This document shows positions 43,610 to 54,552 of a stretch of DNA of 64,000 bases, piece after piece (positions within the stretch are counted from its first letter, which is position 1; every line of letters starts with the position of its first letter). The notes below the pieces were generated by a model. That model was not told where the DNA came from. It made no database searches and worked only from the letters and a program-made list of their open reading frames with translations. Origin of the DNA: Flectonema sp. DT1601 (Eukaryota > Euglenozoa > Diplonemea > Diplonemida > Diplonemidae); NCBI GenBank assembly GCA_964019425.1, contig OZ025812.1:620001-684000 (forward strand), read 5' to 3'. The translations under genes and the position numbers were made by a program.

Positions 43610-46600
43610 CTAATAGTTATCAAGTGAAACAGGTATGTAGTCATTGCGTTTTATTGCCATTTCAACTTCGTCAATTATTTCGCGTTCTGTTGGACTCACT
43701 ACTTCTTTTGAGATGTTTTTGCAATAGTTTTCCAGGTCTTTTTCAGCTGAACTCCATTGTTTGACTCCAATACTTTCCCAAATCTTATTCCATAAAAATA
43801 TTGGATTATTTTGAGCTTTATCCAGCATGTACATCCACTCATCATTATCAACTTCTATCAGTGACAGTATTTGATGGATTCTCGTTATCCCATTATGCTT
43901 AGCACAAGAAGCAGCACCTCTTGTTCTGTATGAAACGTGACCTATGATGGCTTCACATACAGGGTGATCAGCTAAGATGCCGCAGTGTAATTGCTTGCAT
44001 AGTCTTTCTAGTGAAAACGTCCAACCAATTACAGAACCTACGTATGAGTATCTCTTCATAGCATTGGTTCCCATGTAACCTACTCTACAATCACCAGCTG
44101 TAACAGATATCGATAATTTCCATCCCTTTAAACTGTCTTTAATCGTTAACGCAGACACACAGGCAGCTACTTGAAATCCAACACAGGATTTCACACCATT
44201 GTACGCAGCAAGTACTCTGTCACCACTAAATGTGTCAGGGACTCCTTTATTTGCCATCACAACTTCAATTATCGTAATTAAGTACAGCGCATGTCTTTCG
44301 ATTATACTGGATGGGGTATGATCAGCAAGCTCGCCATGCCAATTTAATGTATTGATCTGCACGAATGATAATTTTTTCTTCAACAATGACAACTGAGTTA
44401 ATGGTTGTATCTTAGCAGCGTGAAATGATCCAGAGCCGTCGGATACTGTGTGAACTGAGCTGCCTTGGCTGGCACTTTTCTTAGATGATGTGTCGTCTTC
44501 AGGTTCGGTCGTTACATTTCCGATATCCTCGACCAGGTTGATTGGAACAAAACTCTTGAAGTGTCGAAGATTTTCCATTAATATGACCAAAGCGCTGTGC
44601 ATTATCTGAAGTTCTCTCAAAGGGTAAGTTATGTCTTCTTCGACACCGTCTACGTGCATCTTTGAGGCTGCGTATATCCGAAGTGCAAATTTTGCAAAAG
44701 GTTTCGTGACGTAATCTGTAAACACTAACAACAAGAGTGAAAACACCACAACCATTATCACAATTGATGAAGCAGCTTCGACTTGGTTGGCATCGAGTTT
44801 TGTTTGAGTGTTTTTTTCTTGAATTCGAAGACGCTCTGAAACTATCGCGTTATTGCGATCCACTTCACGAGTAATGTCAGTCGTTGGAACCAACGCTACC
44901 ATGACAAGCTTGCCAATGTAATCGTCTTCTTCTCCAATAGACGAGAGAACAGCTGACCACTTTTTACTCACTTGTCTGATTGGACCTTCGTCCGGAGAAT
45001 TATAAATCTGAAGTACCTCTTCGGGAGAAAGAACCCGTTTATAAACTTTTAAGATGTCTATTTTACCAGAGAATTGATCACCAATGTAGTAACCAGTTCC
45101 AAATAGTGGAAGTTGAACGTTGCTTGTCATTTTTCCACGTGATACTTGCTGTCCATTGAGATACACTACGCAGTATTGTTTACTGAATGAGACTACTGCA
45201 GTTAAATGAGACCATTCATTCACAGGAATTGAAAGAGGTGCTGTCGTACAACCATGTCTCACAACAGATACCTTTAATGAGCCATCTGCGTACCATCGTA
45301 CGGCACCGTCACCTTGTCTTGAATCAGTGAATAGCCTGGCTTTTTCTGTTTCTTTTTCAACAGATTTTATCTCTTTGTTTGGATTAATATAAACAGATAT
45401 TGAGAATGACTGGTGGTAGTGAAACACATCTCCGTACAGAGGAGTGTATCCGGAATCACCATAAGAATCTTGTGCTACCATGATCACATCGGAAATGTTT
45501 TGTACCGTATCTGTTCTGTTTAACATTTTGACGTGACTCATCCACTTCCCGTCGATAGTTTCAATTTTAGTGTTTGCAACATGAAGTGACTTTGTTGTGA
45601 TGAAAGGAAGGACTCGAATCGTTAAATTCCCATTAAATTCCAATGAACTTCCTCTGATACCTGTCGATGAGTAACATCCATCACAACTACCTAAGAATTC
45701 AGTTGGAAATTTACTCAGAGATGTGTCATCTATATTGCCGTCGAATTTTAAATATAAAGTAGCCGGATCAGGTGCTTCAAAACCTCCTTGATCGAAGTCA
45801 ATTGATAGCTGTTGGCTTGCCCGAATATTTAATTTTCCTTTTATAACGTCTGGGTTGAGAGTTTTATGTTCAGTGATCAGTTTGTTAGCCAATGATGAGA
45901 TAGCAACGTTTGGGGTGTCTCGAACATTGTGTAGTCTGGTTATGAAGTAGGGATAGAGGTTATCAGATGCTTCTGTACCTCCTCCATTGAAATACGCAAC
46001 CTTTTCATACAAATCTTCGGAATCAGCAGCGACGAGCATCCCATCAGAAACTCTAAATAAAGCCAATGTAATACTATCAGCAATTTGAGTGGCTCCTGTC
46101 TTTGAAGTTGCACCTCCACGTAAGACTTCCCAGAGCTTGTCTACAGACATTGAAACAGCGATCCCACCTGAGACTTTTCGTAAATTACCACCTCCGACAT
46201 AAAGTGGTTCTAAAAATGAATAGAACGGAGCGACCTCTTCTCGAGCCCTCGCAATTGGATATTGCCAGTTGTAACGAGAAATAATTGCTGCAGACGTGTG
46301 GGTTTCGAAGATGTCTGCAGCATATTCATAAGCATTGCCAAACCCTCTTGGCAACTGACACGTTGAGATACGTGTGTACGGATCAAAGAATTCCCTCTTG
46401 ATCACGGTAGCATACTTTGAGTAGTAATCATACAGCCATCCGTTACTTGTGTTTGCAATAAATCCCTCATCGTTATTAAACATCTCTGGGTACTTCTTCC
46501 ATTCAATTTTGTGAGTTCCATTTCTATGTTGAATCCAGTTGTTTGTCATTCCGAACGAGTCGTAGTACAGTCCAGCGTTGGTATATACCTGCGTCCTCCA

Positions 46601-48523
46601 ACCAGCCTCATCAGCCTGGATGATTCTCGTTAACGAGAATGTGAACTCGTGATAGAACTCTAACCAATCATAAATAACTTTGTCTCTTGGTGCAATGAAA
46701 TTAGCAGAAGTTCGAGCATTGAACCGACCGAGTACCTGCCATCTGTCAAATGCTGCAATGGCTCCATGAACTATTTCTTCCAGGAGTAGGACAGCAAGAG
46801 CCTTGACGTTTTCTGCGTTAGCTGTTTTTGTTAAATCCAAAGCAGACATGCTGTTTGCAGAGGAAGTGTCCAAAGCTTCTTGTGAAGACGCTACTGCTAA
46901 TCCCATACTCACACCAGCACATATTAAAGTGAGCGTTACCATGACGCATATCAAAGTCGCTCCCATCGGTAAACCATCAGAACTAGGAAGGCGAACAGCA
47001 CTTTTAGCAGTATGATAAGCCTTGCCGATAGTTATTATGATCACAATGGGTGAGACGATCACACTTACAAGAATACCCGGCTCACTCAACATATCGCTAC
47101 TTGTCTCTTCTGGTATTTCAATTTCCTTTTCAACTTGTACTAAGTTCGGTGATAGAACACCACTTTTAAAACGAATAGAGCGCATCGTTCCATTGGCATC
47201 TTTAATTGCATCGGGTGATGCGAAGAAATTTTCGAATTCTTTTTGATGAACGAAAACAGATCCGACAGGGATGGTAACACTCTTTGATAGCCCAGGAAGT
47301 TTTGTATTTATTAAAATTATAGCAAGGATTCCTGCGGCTTCAGCTGCTTCAACGACTTGAACCCAATTACAGTTTAAGTAAAGTGGATCTGGTATGGTGA
47401 CTGCTACAATCCGACCTGCAGCATCAGCAGGCCATCCTTTTGTAAAACACATCTGCATATCCCCCGTCATAGATGTTATCATATAAACATCACGTTCCAT
47501 ATCAACGATAGGATGACTGCCGGGTGTTATCGACGTTCCAAACACACTTTCAAAGAAGTTTTCTTTCTTAAAAGGAAGGAAGTCTGGTCCATAAAGACAC
47601 GCAAAAGGTACAGCTGATTGGTTATTCGGATTACTCAGTTCAATCGGACACCTGCTACATAATCTGGAAGTGTCACTTTGTTGGTATTCACATATATCCT
47701 TACCAACCATGTACGCTGATGGACATGAATCTGAAAAGTAATTATCAGATGGAAGAAACCTCTCTTGCGCAGAGCAATCGAGTGTCAGTTTTCCCCTCAC
47801 AGTCACATTCTGCATTTCAGCTAAGGCCAACACCGCATTAATGTCAGGATGCTCTTGTGCTGTTGATACCACAACCTTTTTCATCGTATTGCCGTCTGTT
47901 TTTCCCCATCCGAAGGCTGGTACAGCACCTACCTGTGTTGGTCTATTTTGATACTTAAATCCAGGAAGTTCAATACCAAGCCCACTGCTGATTAGAAAAC
48001 TTGTCGTTACAGTAATCACAGCACTGTAATTACCCTCAACAGCTCTATGCATAGGATTTCCTTGCCAGCATCCACGGAGGTCCGGCACGATAGCTATTTT
48101 GTTGAAACCGTTCTCTGGCCAGTTCTCAGGTGTGCAAAAATATCCATTAGTGGTGATTATGTCTAATTCTTTTCCATGAAGGTGGTGAAACTTATCAAGA
48201 TGGGTGTCAGGATTGTAGGGTATGAAGTCATTTTCTTGTAGACAAATTTTCATTCCTCTCAAATGAAGTGGTTCAGTAATCTCGAGATTCATAGGACACA
48301 CACCACACTCTGCAGACATTCTTTCCCAATTACCTGGATCACAGAGAGCATTGCGAAGAGAACTGTCGTCTTTTACTTTTTTCCACTGATCGTCACGAAG
48401 AAGGCTCATCGCATCTCCAAAGTTTTCATCAACTACCAACTCACACTGGTCTACTTGAGATGTACACTCAGGGATACCCGCATTAACACTCCCGATTAGT
48501 AAAAGTGTTAACCACTTATACAT
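43610..48523 (-). CDS. Giant receptor: PA, sensor and LamG-like ectodomains with degenerate cyclase domain
   Basis: A 1637-residue single-exon protein with a signal peptide (MYKWLTLLLIGSVNA). A protease-associated-like domain is near 360-450 (AAGILAIILINTKLPGLSKS). Two membrane helices lie near 485-550 (VSVIVSPIVIIITIG and ICVMVTLTLICAGVSM). A long extracellular sensor region follows (about 550-900, dCache-like by position), then a LamG/concanavalin-like domain (TLYLKFDGNIDD ... WSHLTAVVSFSKQYCVVYLN). Another membrane helix (IVIMVVVFSLLLLVF) is followed by a HAMP-like stretch with FKSFVPINLVEDIGN. The last domain (about 1390-1560) has a class III cyclase shape. The first metal Asp is replaced in SFVQINTLNWHG. 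GDRVLAAYNG keeps the second. The Asn/Arg site reads GWTFSLERL. It is probably a catalytically dead sensor or pseudo-cyclase. The acceptor TTTTACTACAG lies 14 nt before the ATG. Confidence 0.8.
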   Translation of the reverse strand: MYKWLTLLLIGSVNAGIPECTSQVDQCELVVDENFGDAMSLLRDDQWKKVKDDSSLRNALCDPGNWERMSAECGVCPMNLEITEPLHLRGMKICLQENDFIPYNPDTHLDKFHHLHGKELDIITTNGYFCTPENWPENGFNKIAIVPDLRGCWQGNPMHRAVEGNYSAVITVTTSFLISSGLGIELPGFKYQNRPTQVGAVPAFGWGKTDGNTMKKVVVSTAQEHPDINAVLALAEMQNVTVRGKLTLDCSAQERFLPSDNYFSDSCPSAYMVGKDICEYQQSDTSRLCSRCPIELSNPNNQSAVPFACLYGPDFLPFKKENFFESVFGTSITPGSHPIVDMERDVYMITSMTGDMQMCFTKGWPADAAGRIVAVTIPDPLYLNCNWVQVVEAAEAAGILAIILINTKLPGLSKSVTIPVGSVFVHQKEFENFFASPDAIKDANGTMRSIRFKSGVLSPNLVQVEKEIEIPEETSSDMLSEPGILVSVIVSPIVIIITIGKAYHTAKSAVRLPSSDGLPMGATLICVMVTLTLICAGVSMGLAVASSQEALDTSSANSMSALDLTKTANAENVKALAVLLLEEIVHGAIAAFDRWQVLGRFNARTSANFIAPRDKVIYDWLEFYHEFTFSLTRIIQADEAGWRTQVYTNAGLYYDSFGMTNNWIQHRNGTHKIEWKKYPEMFNNDEGFIANTSNGWLYDYYSKYATVIKREFFDPYTRISTCQLPRGFGNAYEYAADIFETHTSAAIISRYNWQYPIARAREEVAPFYSFLEPLYVGGGNLRKVSGGIAVSMSVDKLWEVLRGGATSKTGATQIADSITLALFRVSDGMLVAADSEDLYEKVAYFNGGGTEASDNLYPYFITRLHNVRDTPNVAISSLANKLITEHKTLNPDVIKGKLNIRASQQLSIDFDQGGFEAPDPATLYLKFDGNIDDTSLSKFPTEFLGSCDGCYSSTGIRGSSLEFNGNLTIRVLPFITTKSLHVANTKIETIDGKWMSHVKMLNRTDTVQNISDVIMVAQDSYGDSGYTPLYGDVFHYHQSFSISVYINPNKEIKSVEKETEKARLFTDSRQGDGAVRWYADGSLKVSVVRHGCTTAPLSIPVNEWSHLTAVVSFSKQYCVVYLNGQQVSRGKMTSNVQLPLFGTGYYIGDQFSGKIDILKVYKRVLSPEEVLQIYNSPDEGPIRQVSKKWSAVLSSIGEEDDYIGKLVMVALVPTTDITREVDRNNAIVSERLRIQEKNTQTKLDANQVEAASSIVIMVVVFSLLLLVFTDYVTKPFAKFALRIYAASKMHVDGVEEDITYPLRELQIMHSALVILMENLRHFKSFVPINLVEDIGNVTTEPEDDTSSKKSASQGSSVHTVSDGSGSFHAAKIQPLTQLSLLKKKLSFVQINTLNWHGELADHTPSSIIERHALYLITIIEVVMANKGVPDTFSGDRVLAAYNGVKSCVGFQVAACVSALTIKDSLKGWKLSISVTAGDCRVGYMGTNAMKRYSYVGSVIGWTFSLERLCKQLHCGILADHPVCEAIIGHVSYRTRGAASCAKHNGITRIHQILSLIEVDNDEWMYMLDKAQNNPIFLWNKIWESIGVKQWSSAEKDLENYCKNISKEVVSPTEREIIDEVEMAIKRNDYIPVSLDNY

Positions 48524-48969
48524 GTTTTGTTGGCAACTGTAGTAAAATAGATGATCACAACTTTATTGTGATTATGAAGCATGAGAACCAACAAAGCTTG
48601 ATGTTGCTGTTATTTAAAAGACCGGAATGACTGAAGTATTAAAGACAAGTAAGCCCAGCCAGCAGTCAAGACTCCATGTCAGAAGAACTCAAACCGTTAG
48701 TAGAAACGAGGTCTGTTTGTTTCTCCATCTGTAATATCGAATTCAATGTAAGCTCCTGTAGAATAGTCAAAAAAAAAATGATTAAGTTCAAACCTCATTC
48801 TCCTGACTAAAACATCAGCTCCGCCAGCAACACGTGGTAGTTTTTTTTTTTGGTTTTTCCCTTTTTTTTTTTTCCCTAATTTCTTTTTTTTTTTTTTTTT
48901 TTTTTTGGATACACCGAAATGGAAAAATCACACTGTTTTCAATATTATGTTCTTTCAAATATATTTTTT
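48524..48969. other. Intergenic
   Basis: T runs near 48840-48905 and no gene seen. The acceptor for the receptor gene is at 48537-48539. Confidence 0.5.
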
Positions 48970-50429
48970 TTATTTTTTATTTTTTTTTTTTGCTGCTGCT
49001 GGAGTGACAGCACCGAAGGCATGTTTGCCATTTCGGTAGAATGCTGCCCTGAACACTTATAATCCTATCCTATGATGTTATTAAGAAATATCACTCATCC
49101 GCAAACCACAGACAGAACAGTATTTTTTTTTTTTTTTTTTTCGTTACAAAAAAAAAAAAAAAAAAGAATGGAAAACAAAATTATTAAAAAAAAAAAAAAA
49201 TACTTAGAATCAGATACAATTTTTTTTTTTTGACACTGCGTTTCTAACAGTAACATTTTGTGAAATAAAAAAAAAACACAAAATGATACATCGGTGCTTG
49301 CTGCTACAGAACATTGAAATGGTTTAAAAAACATTAGATTCCTCCAAACAGAATCATTTACAGACACCTACCCTGAAGGATGATTACCCTTTTTAAAAGT
49401 CAACTCCTGTCTGAACCATATCCTGTCTGTATCTACGTAACAGATGGTTGTCTTGTTGTGGCTGAGATGATCATAAGCAGATCGTCCTACCCACACGAAG
49501 GGTATTCCATTATTCTTATCGCGATATCCGCGTTACTGTACCTAACGGTGATACGATAGCTTTATTAGTATTTAACCTTGAATCCACCGTCTCGGACGAC
49601 TGGGGTTCCTGACCAAATCATCATCTTGACCTTGTCGTTATTTGTTTTGGTTGCCATATTATAATGAAGATCGATTAGGTCTCGGCAATCAACGCTGTTT
49701 TTTTGATGTTGTTGTTATACAGGAAATGGAAGTATCATTTTTTTTTTTTTTTTTTGACTATCATTAAAAATAACATACGTCGACGTCGCCTTGTTTCGGA
49801 AGTAGCAAGCTACGACTCCCTTACGTGAATGAAAGATTTCCATCCTCCAAACCATCCATTCTCTTTGAGCCCAATACATGTGTTCTCTGACGTGAAAGGA
49901 ATCTTCGTACACTCCGTCCTGTTTACGTTTTTTTTTTTTTTTAATTTTATTAAAAAACCATGAACATAACCGCATTAAAACATTTACATACCTTTGGAGG
50001 AGGAATGTACTTGTTCGTAAAAGTTCTACGAGGGTATTTCCACTCTCGGTTTCGGTGCATGTCAGGGCAAAATCCAGATCGTTCCATGCTGTCTTTCCAT
50101 GGGAATGGTCTCCTGTGCAGTGGCATCCCTGCTTTAAAACTTAACGAGTAGCGAGCTTTCTCCCAAAAGGAAAGTTCAAAGTAACTTCTGTCCATAAGTT
50201 CTTCGATTTCGGAGTTATACTTTCTCTGGTTTTCATCATAGTGTGCTCTCGGCGCTAAGTGATATCTGATATATCCCAGTAAGTTTTTTATTAATGGTGG
50301 TGGTTGATATATCTGACCCTCGTAAGGCTCATTTGATTTTGCCTCCCCCCCCGCATACCACATCGGGGGACTCCTCGCCTGAGACGACACGGAGAGTGGT
50401 GACGCAGGCGACGTCGATGAGTATTCCAT
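48970..50429 (-). CDS. Unknown basic, Trp-rich protein, five exons
   Basis: Proposed exons are 49992-50429, 49779-49918, 49577-49694, 49372-49514 and 48970-49048, giving 305 residues. Joins 1, 2 and 4 use GTATG or GTAGG donors and CAG acceptors and are in frame. The third intron (donor GTTAAA, acceptor GATAAG, 62 nt) is less certain; without it the protein stops after 235 residues, yet the next 140 nt are plainly coding (FVWVGRSAYDHLSHNKTTIC). The last exon (GAAFYRNGKHAFGAVTP) ends in a Lys-rich tail. The true start is the ATG at 50429, preceded by a poly(A) leader and a TTTCAG acceptor at 50463. The protein is rich in Arg, Tyr and Trp (SFWEKARYSLSFKAGMP, HMYWAQREWMVWRMEIF) with no membrane helix. 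A mitochondrial complex subunit is conceivable, but there is no family match. Confidence 0.6.
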
Positions 50430-50777
50430 TTTTTTTTTTTTTTTTTTCCCTGACTTCTTCTGCTGAAATTTAAAAAAAAAAAGAAAAAACTTGGAATAAT
50501 AATAAAAAAAAATATTTACAAACAATAAAACCCTCTATTTTTCATTAAAACAAACCTGACACAGAAAAAAAGATTAACAAGCAAATTGAATTCAAAAAAA
50601 ACACCAACTCCTCAAAGCAACGAATTTAAAAATTCGACTGTCGAAGGATAAATCCTCAGTGCTGCTATTTAGCGAGGTCTAATTACAACATCAGGACTCG
50701 AACTGGATGAAAATTGCTCATCACAGGCTAGAGTTTAAAAGGTAAATGACATTATAGTACAACAACAGCATTTTCAA

Positions 50778-51989
50778 TCAAGTTTGTTTCGTATAGTCTT
50801 TTATTGACTGTTCCACGACATACATCGCACTGTCAACGTCGTGTTTTTCAAGACCATATCTCTCGAAGTGATGTATGTATGCTCCACAACTCATCATATT
50901 TCGAACCCGGTCAACTGGAATCTCAAGCAGAGAGCGAGAATATGAATTATTTGAAATCAACGTGGCAGTTGGAGATGAACTACTCTTTTGGAATAACTGC
51001 GTGTTATTTGGTCCAAAAAGCGTCTCAGGTTGGGCGACCTCCACCCTAGACAAGCCTGATGCAGGCTTTACTAAGTCACCTCTAACTGTGACTGTCGAGT
51101 GTAGTGATGTATGACATCGTCTCTTTAAGTCATTCATCGCGACATTCCATCTCTCTGATGAAACACTGTAGATCTGAAGTAGTTTAAGTCTCGGATCTGG
51201 TGTCAGATTATCAATCAAATCATGACAAGGTTTAAATTGTCTTTTTGAAATTGAAAATCGAGTAGGCAACAAGAAACTCTCACACAGAGAGTTCACAATA
51301 GTTGTGTTAATATCAGCGAACTGAATGCGAGATGCCTGACTGTTTCTTTTTGGTGATTCTTGTTGTTTGACTGCATCAGAAACCAGAGATGAATTATTCC
51401 GAAGAATAACAGCATCAGAGAATCTCAAAAGATAGCTGAGAGAGAGCAGCGTGTTGTAGTGTTGTGTCGCAACTTCTCCAGTCTGGAATGGTAGCACTGA
51501 CTGTGTTATGATTGGTAGGGTTGGACAGTAACTTCTAATAGTCTCAAGAATAAAAGACCCAACACCAGATCCTGTCCCACCACCAACAGAATGCAACAAC
51601 TGTATTCCGGCTATCGAATCAGCTCTTTCTAACTCAGATTGGATCTCATCGTGAATAGATTCCCCGCAACAGACTCCCTGAACATGATAACCGAACGCCC
51701 AATTGTTTGCACTTCCTCCTTGTTTTTGAATCTTTGGTTTTCTGTATCTAAATACCCGACCGTGTTCTGCTGATTTCCTACAATTCTCAATCACTTTTGG
51801 TTCCATGTCCACCATGACACACCTGGCAGTGTACTTTACAGGATTTCTACCTGTTACTTCATCTTCACTGAAGAATCGATCAACAACAGTCCTGTCATCC
51901 TCTGGATCAATCTCTGTCGATAGTCTATTAAATAACTCATGTCCTACTTGATTCCCACACTGACCCACCTGAATCGTTATTACCGACAT
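50778..51989 (-). CDS. TUBD1: Delta-tubulin
   Basis: A 403-residue tubulin-superfamily protein. The N-terminus MSVITIQVGQCGNQVGHELF, VDMEPKVIENCRKSAEHG, KQGGSANNWAFGYHVQG and the GTP-loop GGGTGSGVGS match delta-tubulin better than alpha or beta: the VDMEPKVI and QKQG(S)xNNWA(F/Y)GY strings and the C-terminal AYIHHFERYGLEKHDVDSA are typical. Delta-tubulin is needed for triplet microtubules of basal bodies, so the organism should build flagella. It is shorter than the human protein (about 450) and the C-terminal third is divergent, with a Ser-rich insert (SSSSPTATLISNNS). It is a single exon with an acceptor (TACTTACTTCAG) 13 nt before the ATG. Confidence 0.9.
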   Translation of the reverse strand: MSVITIQVGQCGNQVGHELFNRLSTEIDPEDDRTVVDRFFSEDEVTGRNPVKYTARCVMVDMEPKVIENCRKSAEHGRVFRYRKPKIQKQGGSANNWAFGYHVQGVCCGESIHDEIQSELERADSIAGIQLLHSVGGGTGSGVGSFILETIRSYCPTLPIITQSVLPFQTGEVATQHYNTLLSLSYLLRFSDAVILRNNSSLVSDAVKQQESPKRNSQASRIQFADINTTIVNSLCESFLLPTRFSISKRQFKPCHDLIDNLTPDPRLKLLQIYSVSSERWNVAMNDLKRRCHTSLHSTVTVRGDLVKPASGLSRVEVAQPETLFGPNNTQLFQKSSSSPTATLISNNSYSRSLLEIPVDRVRNMMSCGAYIHHFERYGLEKHDVDSAMYVVEQSIKDYTKQT

Positions 51990-52327
51990 TTCTCATTGGC
52001 TGAAGTAAGTATATTTATAACTGTCATAAACAACCAGTAAGAAACAACTGACCACAAGTTGTGTAGTCTAGAAAATTGGTTTTTTTTTAAAAAAAAATGA
52101 AAATGCACCGGGAAGACAACGGGTAAGATCGCTGCTTCACTGGGTCGGGAGACCGCGGTGACTGAGAGAAGTAGAAAGTCAGCTACCAGAAGCAGCTGCA
52201 TGAGTTAGAATACGAAATTAAAATCAATTCGATTTTTTTTTTTTTTTTTTGTGAAACGGAAACCGTTAAAGTCGGTCAGACTTGAGAGTCAAGAAAGGGA
52301 TCATGCTGTACTACTCCCCTCTGTCTG

Positions 52328-52781
52328 TTAAAGATGTTTTTTGAACTTAGGAAGAAATAAAGGATGAACTGCAACAGCACTATTCACGTTTTGGTAACCG
52401 CTCACTAATAGTAAAGTCTTGCTCATGTGCATCCAACGCAGCGAATCTACGACGGCAAAGTGATGTTTGAGAAAGGCATTCAGTGTACCGAGGGTTTCTT
52501 CGTAATTTTCCCTTCCTAAAGTTGCCCTCATATCTGTGGTAGCGCTCGCAATCACCTTGTCTTCTTGAGTGTTTATGCCTCGACTTCATCTTATCAAAAG
52601 TTTTTGGCAAGTTAGAGTATGAACAATATCCAATAACGTTGGCAATGCCATCGTTGTTTTCGATCCATTTGCTGCTTCTCTTACGTCTTTTTAGTACCCC
52701 GACTAGTTGGTTCCATTTGTCATCAACTTTGTGTTGTCTTTGAAGGGCAACAGATTCTCTTCTCAACTCTACGAGTGACAT
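52328..52781 (-). CDS. Small unknown protein, two exons
   Basis: Proposed exon 1 is 52685-52781 (MSLVELRRESVALQRQHKVD) and exon 2 is 52328-52578, joined in phase 1 over a 106-nt intron with a GTAAGA donor and GAG acceptor, giving 115 residues. Exon 2 is coding-like (DMRATLGRENYEETLGTLNA ... LRWMHMSKTLLLVSGYQNV). Without the intron the first frame continues for 134 residues with a very basic, less protein-like tail. A CTCTAAC branch-like motif lies in the intron. The join is by frame logic only, and an alternative acceptor (CTCAAG) nine codons of exon further in is also in phase. No family recognised. Confidence 0.5.
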
Positions 52782-52904
52782 GGTAGTGTGTTTAAACTGA
52801 TCAGGTGAATTATTATAATATCCGTGTCGATGTTGTTGCTCTTTCTGTTTAGACTGCTCTGAGCTTTTATAGTTTGATGAAACACAAATCCCAACAACAC
52901 TTGT

Positions 52905-54233
52905 TTAATAAAGATGCTGTTCAAACATTACACTCGGTGAGCTGAATGCCGGAGGAGGTGGTTTCTCACCAGCCTTCAAAAACAATTCGTTGAATATTTT
53001 TTTGAACTCGCCGTGTTCTCGAACACCGTGTGCCTCAGCTAATTTACGAATCTTTAAAGCAATAGTTGTGTTCAATGTAATACTAACAGCTCTAAGACAC
53101 TCGAAGTAGAGTCTTCTCGAAGATAAGATGCTCGACGCGATCGCGGCTTCAAGAATGGTAGCAATCCCTTCGTCAACCTCTTGCGATGAAATTAGATTCT
53201 CTCTCGCAGCTACCACGTAACACTCTGCAAAATAGCTGTAGGTTAGTCCGCTGATTCTCGTTTTCGATTTTTTCATTGTCAATAAGAAAGATTTTGCCAA
53301 AGACAAACATCCTGATTTGCAATAAACTTTAAACATACTCAATATCAATATATTCGAGGCGTAAATTCCTGAAATGTTTGTTATGTTCGTATCAAACAGG
53401 TCGAACCAACACGGATGAGAAACATCCCTTCCGTTGTTTAAGATGGCCTTGTAAAGTTTTTCTGCTGGTCCATAATCACGAGAATCTGCTGCGCAAGAGA
53501 ACAGTGATTGAAAATGAACTTCTTCTGGTTTGCCACCGAGGGATAACATTTCTTCGAAAACCATCTTTCCATCAGACCAATCTCTCTGAACGTGAATTAG
53601 TAATCCCCAAGCTGCTGGTGTTATGGGAAATTGTTTTACATGCATGGCTTCAATCACCGAGTTCGACGCTTTTTTATTTCCCTGAAAAGCATAGAATCTC
53701 AACACAGCGAGATATATCCCCGGCGTAGGTTCAATTCCGTCATCATTCATTAATTGTAATACGCTACTTAGAACTGAGTGGTCCGAAGTTGATCTGCTTA
53801 CAGCAATGAGGCAATGTTCGTATGATATATTGTTAGGTTGGATGCTTTGATCTTTCATAACTTGGAGTTGGTTAATGCAAGATTGGTATCCTCCAGACCA
53901 TGAAAGTACTTTCAATATTTCGTTAAACGTCAAAATATTTATTTTACATCCTTTTGACAGGAGTAACCCTGGACTTGATAACATTTTTCCGTGAGCTAAT
54001 TTCGATATTGAATACGACTCCCGAGTTTTTGATATTTCCCTAATCTGTTTCGCAGAATTTCTAATAAACGATGCGCATCTCTCGTCACTCCATTGCAACA
54101 TCCCATTAGGAGGATGGAATAATTGCTTCTTAGAAACAGATTGTATGCTGGGGGTGTTTTTGGGAGTTTGTTTCCATTCTCTCACCCAGTTGATTGAAGT
54201 AACAGCTTTTGGTACTGGTCTCCTCAACCCCAT
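52905..54233 (-). CDS. Pentatricopeptide repeat (PPR) protein, probably mitochondrial
   Basis: A 442-residue single-exon helical-repeat protein. Successive about 35-residue units are seen at roughly 115-330, such as INQLQVMKDQSIQPNNISYE, LQLMNDDGIEPTPGIYLAVL, SVIEAMHVKQFPITPAAWGL, MVFEEMLSLGGKPEEVHFQS and LYKAILNNGRDVSHPCWFDL, with the PPR spacing of a Pro/Asn-containing turn before each new helix. The basic, Asp/Glu-poor N-terminus (MGLRRPVPKAVTSINWVREW) suits mitochondrial import. PPR proteins bind organellar RNA one base per repeat. In euglenozoans with heavily processed mitochondrial RNAs such proteins are numerous. No acceptor AG was evident close to the ATG. Confidence 0.75.
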   Translation of the reverse strand: MGLRRPVPKAVTSINWVREWKQTPKNTPSIQSVSKKQLFHPPNGMLQWSDERCASFIRNSAKQIREISKTRESYSISKLAHGKMLSSPGLLLSKGCKINILTFNEILKVLSWSGGYQSCINQLQVMKDQSIQPNNISYEHCLIAVSRSTSDHSVLSSVLQLMNDDGIEPTPGIYLAVLRFYAFQGNKKASNSVIEAMHVKQFPITPAAWGLLIHVQRDWSDGKMVFEEMLSLGGKPEEVHFQSLFSCAADSRDYGPAEKLYKAILNNGRDVSHPCWFDLFDTNITNISGIYASNILILSMFKVYCKSGCLSLAKSFLLTMKKSKTRISGLTYSYFAECYVVAARENLISSQEVDEGIATILEAAIASSILSSRRLYFECLRAVSITLNTTIALKIRKLAEAHGVREHGEFKKIFNELFLKAGEKPPPPAFSSPSVMFEQHLY

Positions 54234-54552
54234 AGATGATTAATGGAAATTATTTATTTAGTTTACACGCGAATGCGTACAAAGTATTTTCTATTCAGTT
54301 GTTCTGGTCATCTCTTAATCTTAACTTTAATGTCGTACTGTGAAAAAATATTTTTTTAAAAAAAAATTTGTCGTGAATTTATTACATAAAAACTTTCTTT
54401 TTTTTTTCTTTCTCTTTTTGAAATGTGTAAAAAAAAACTTAATATTTTAATTAACTTTTTTCTTCTTTTTTATTTTTTTTTTTTTTTTTTTAATCACTTG
54501 GTATTTCCATTTATCATTATATTAGTGTGGGAACAACATTAAGGAAGTCACC

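Noticed and set aside
50640-50720. Possible tRNA around GTTCGAGTCC
   Set aside because: Stem positions mismatch and no anticodon arm is evident.
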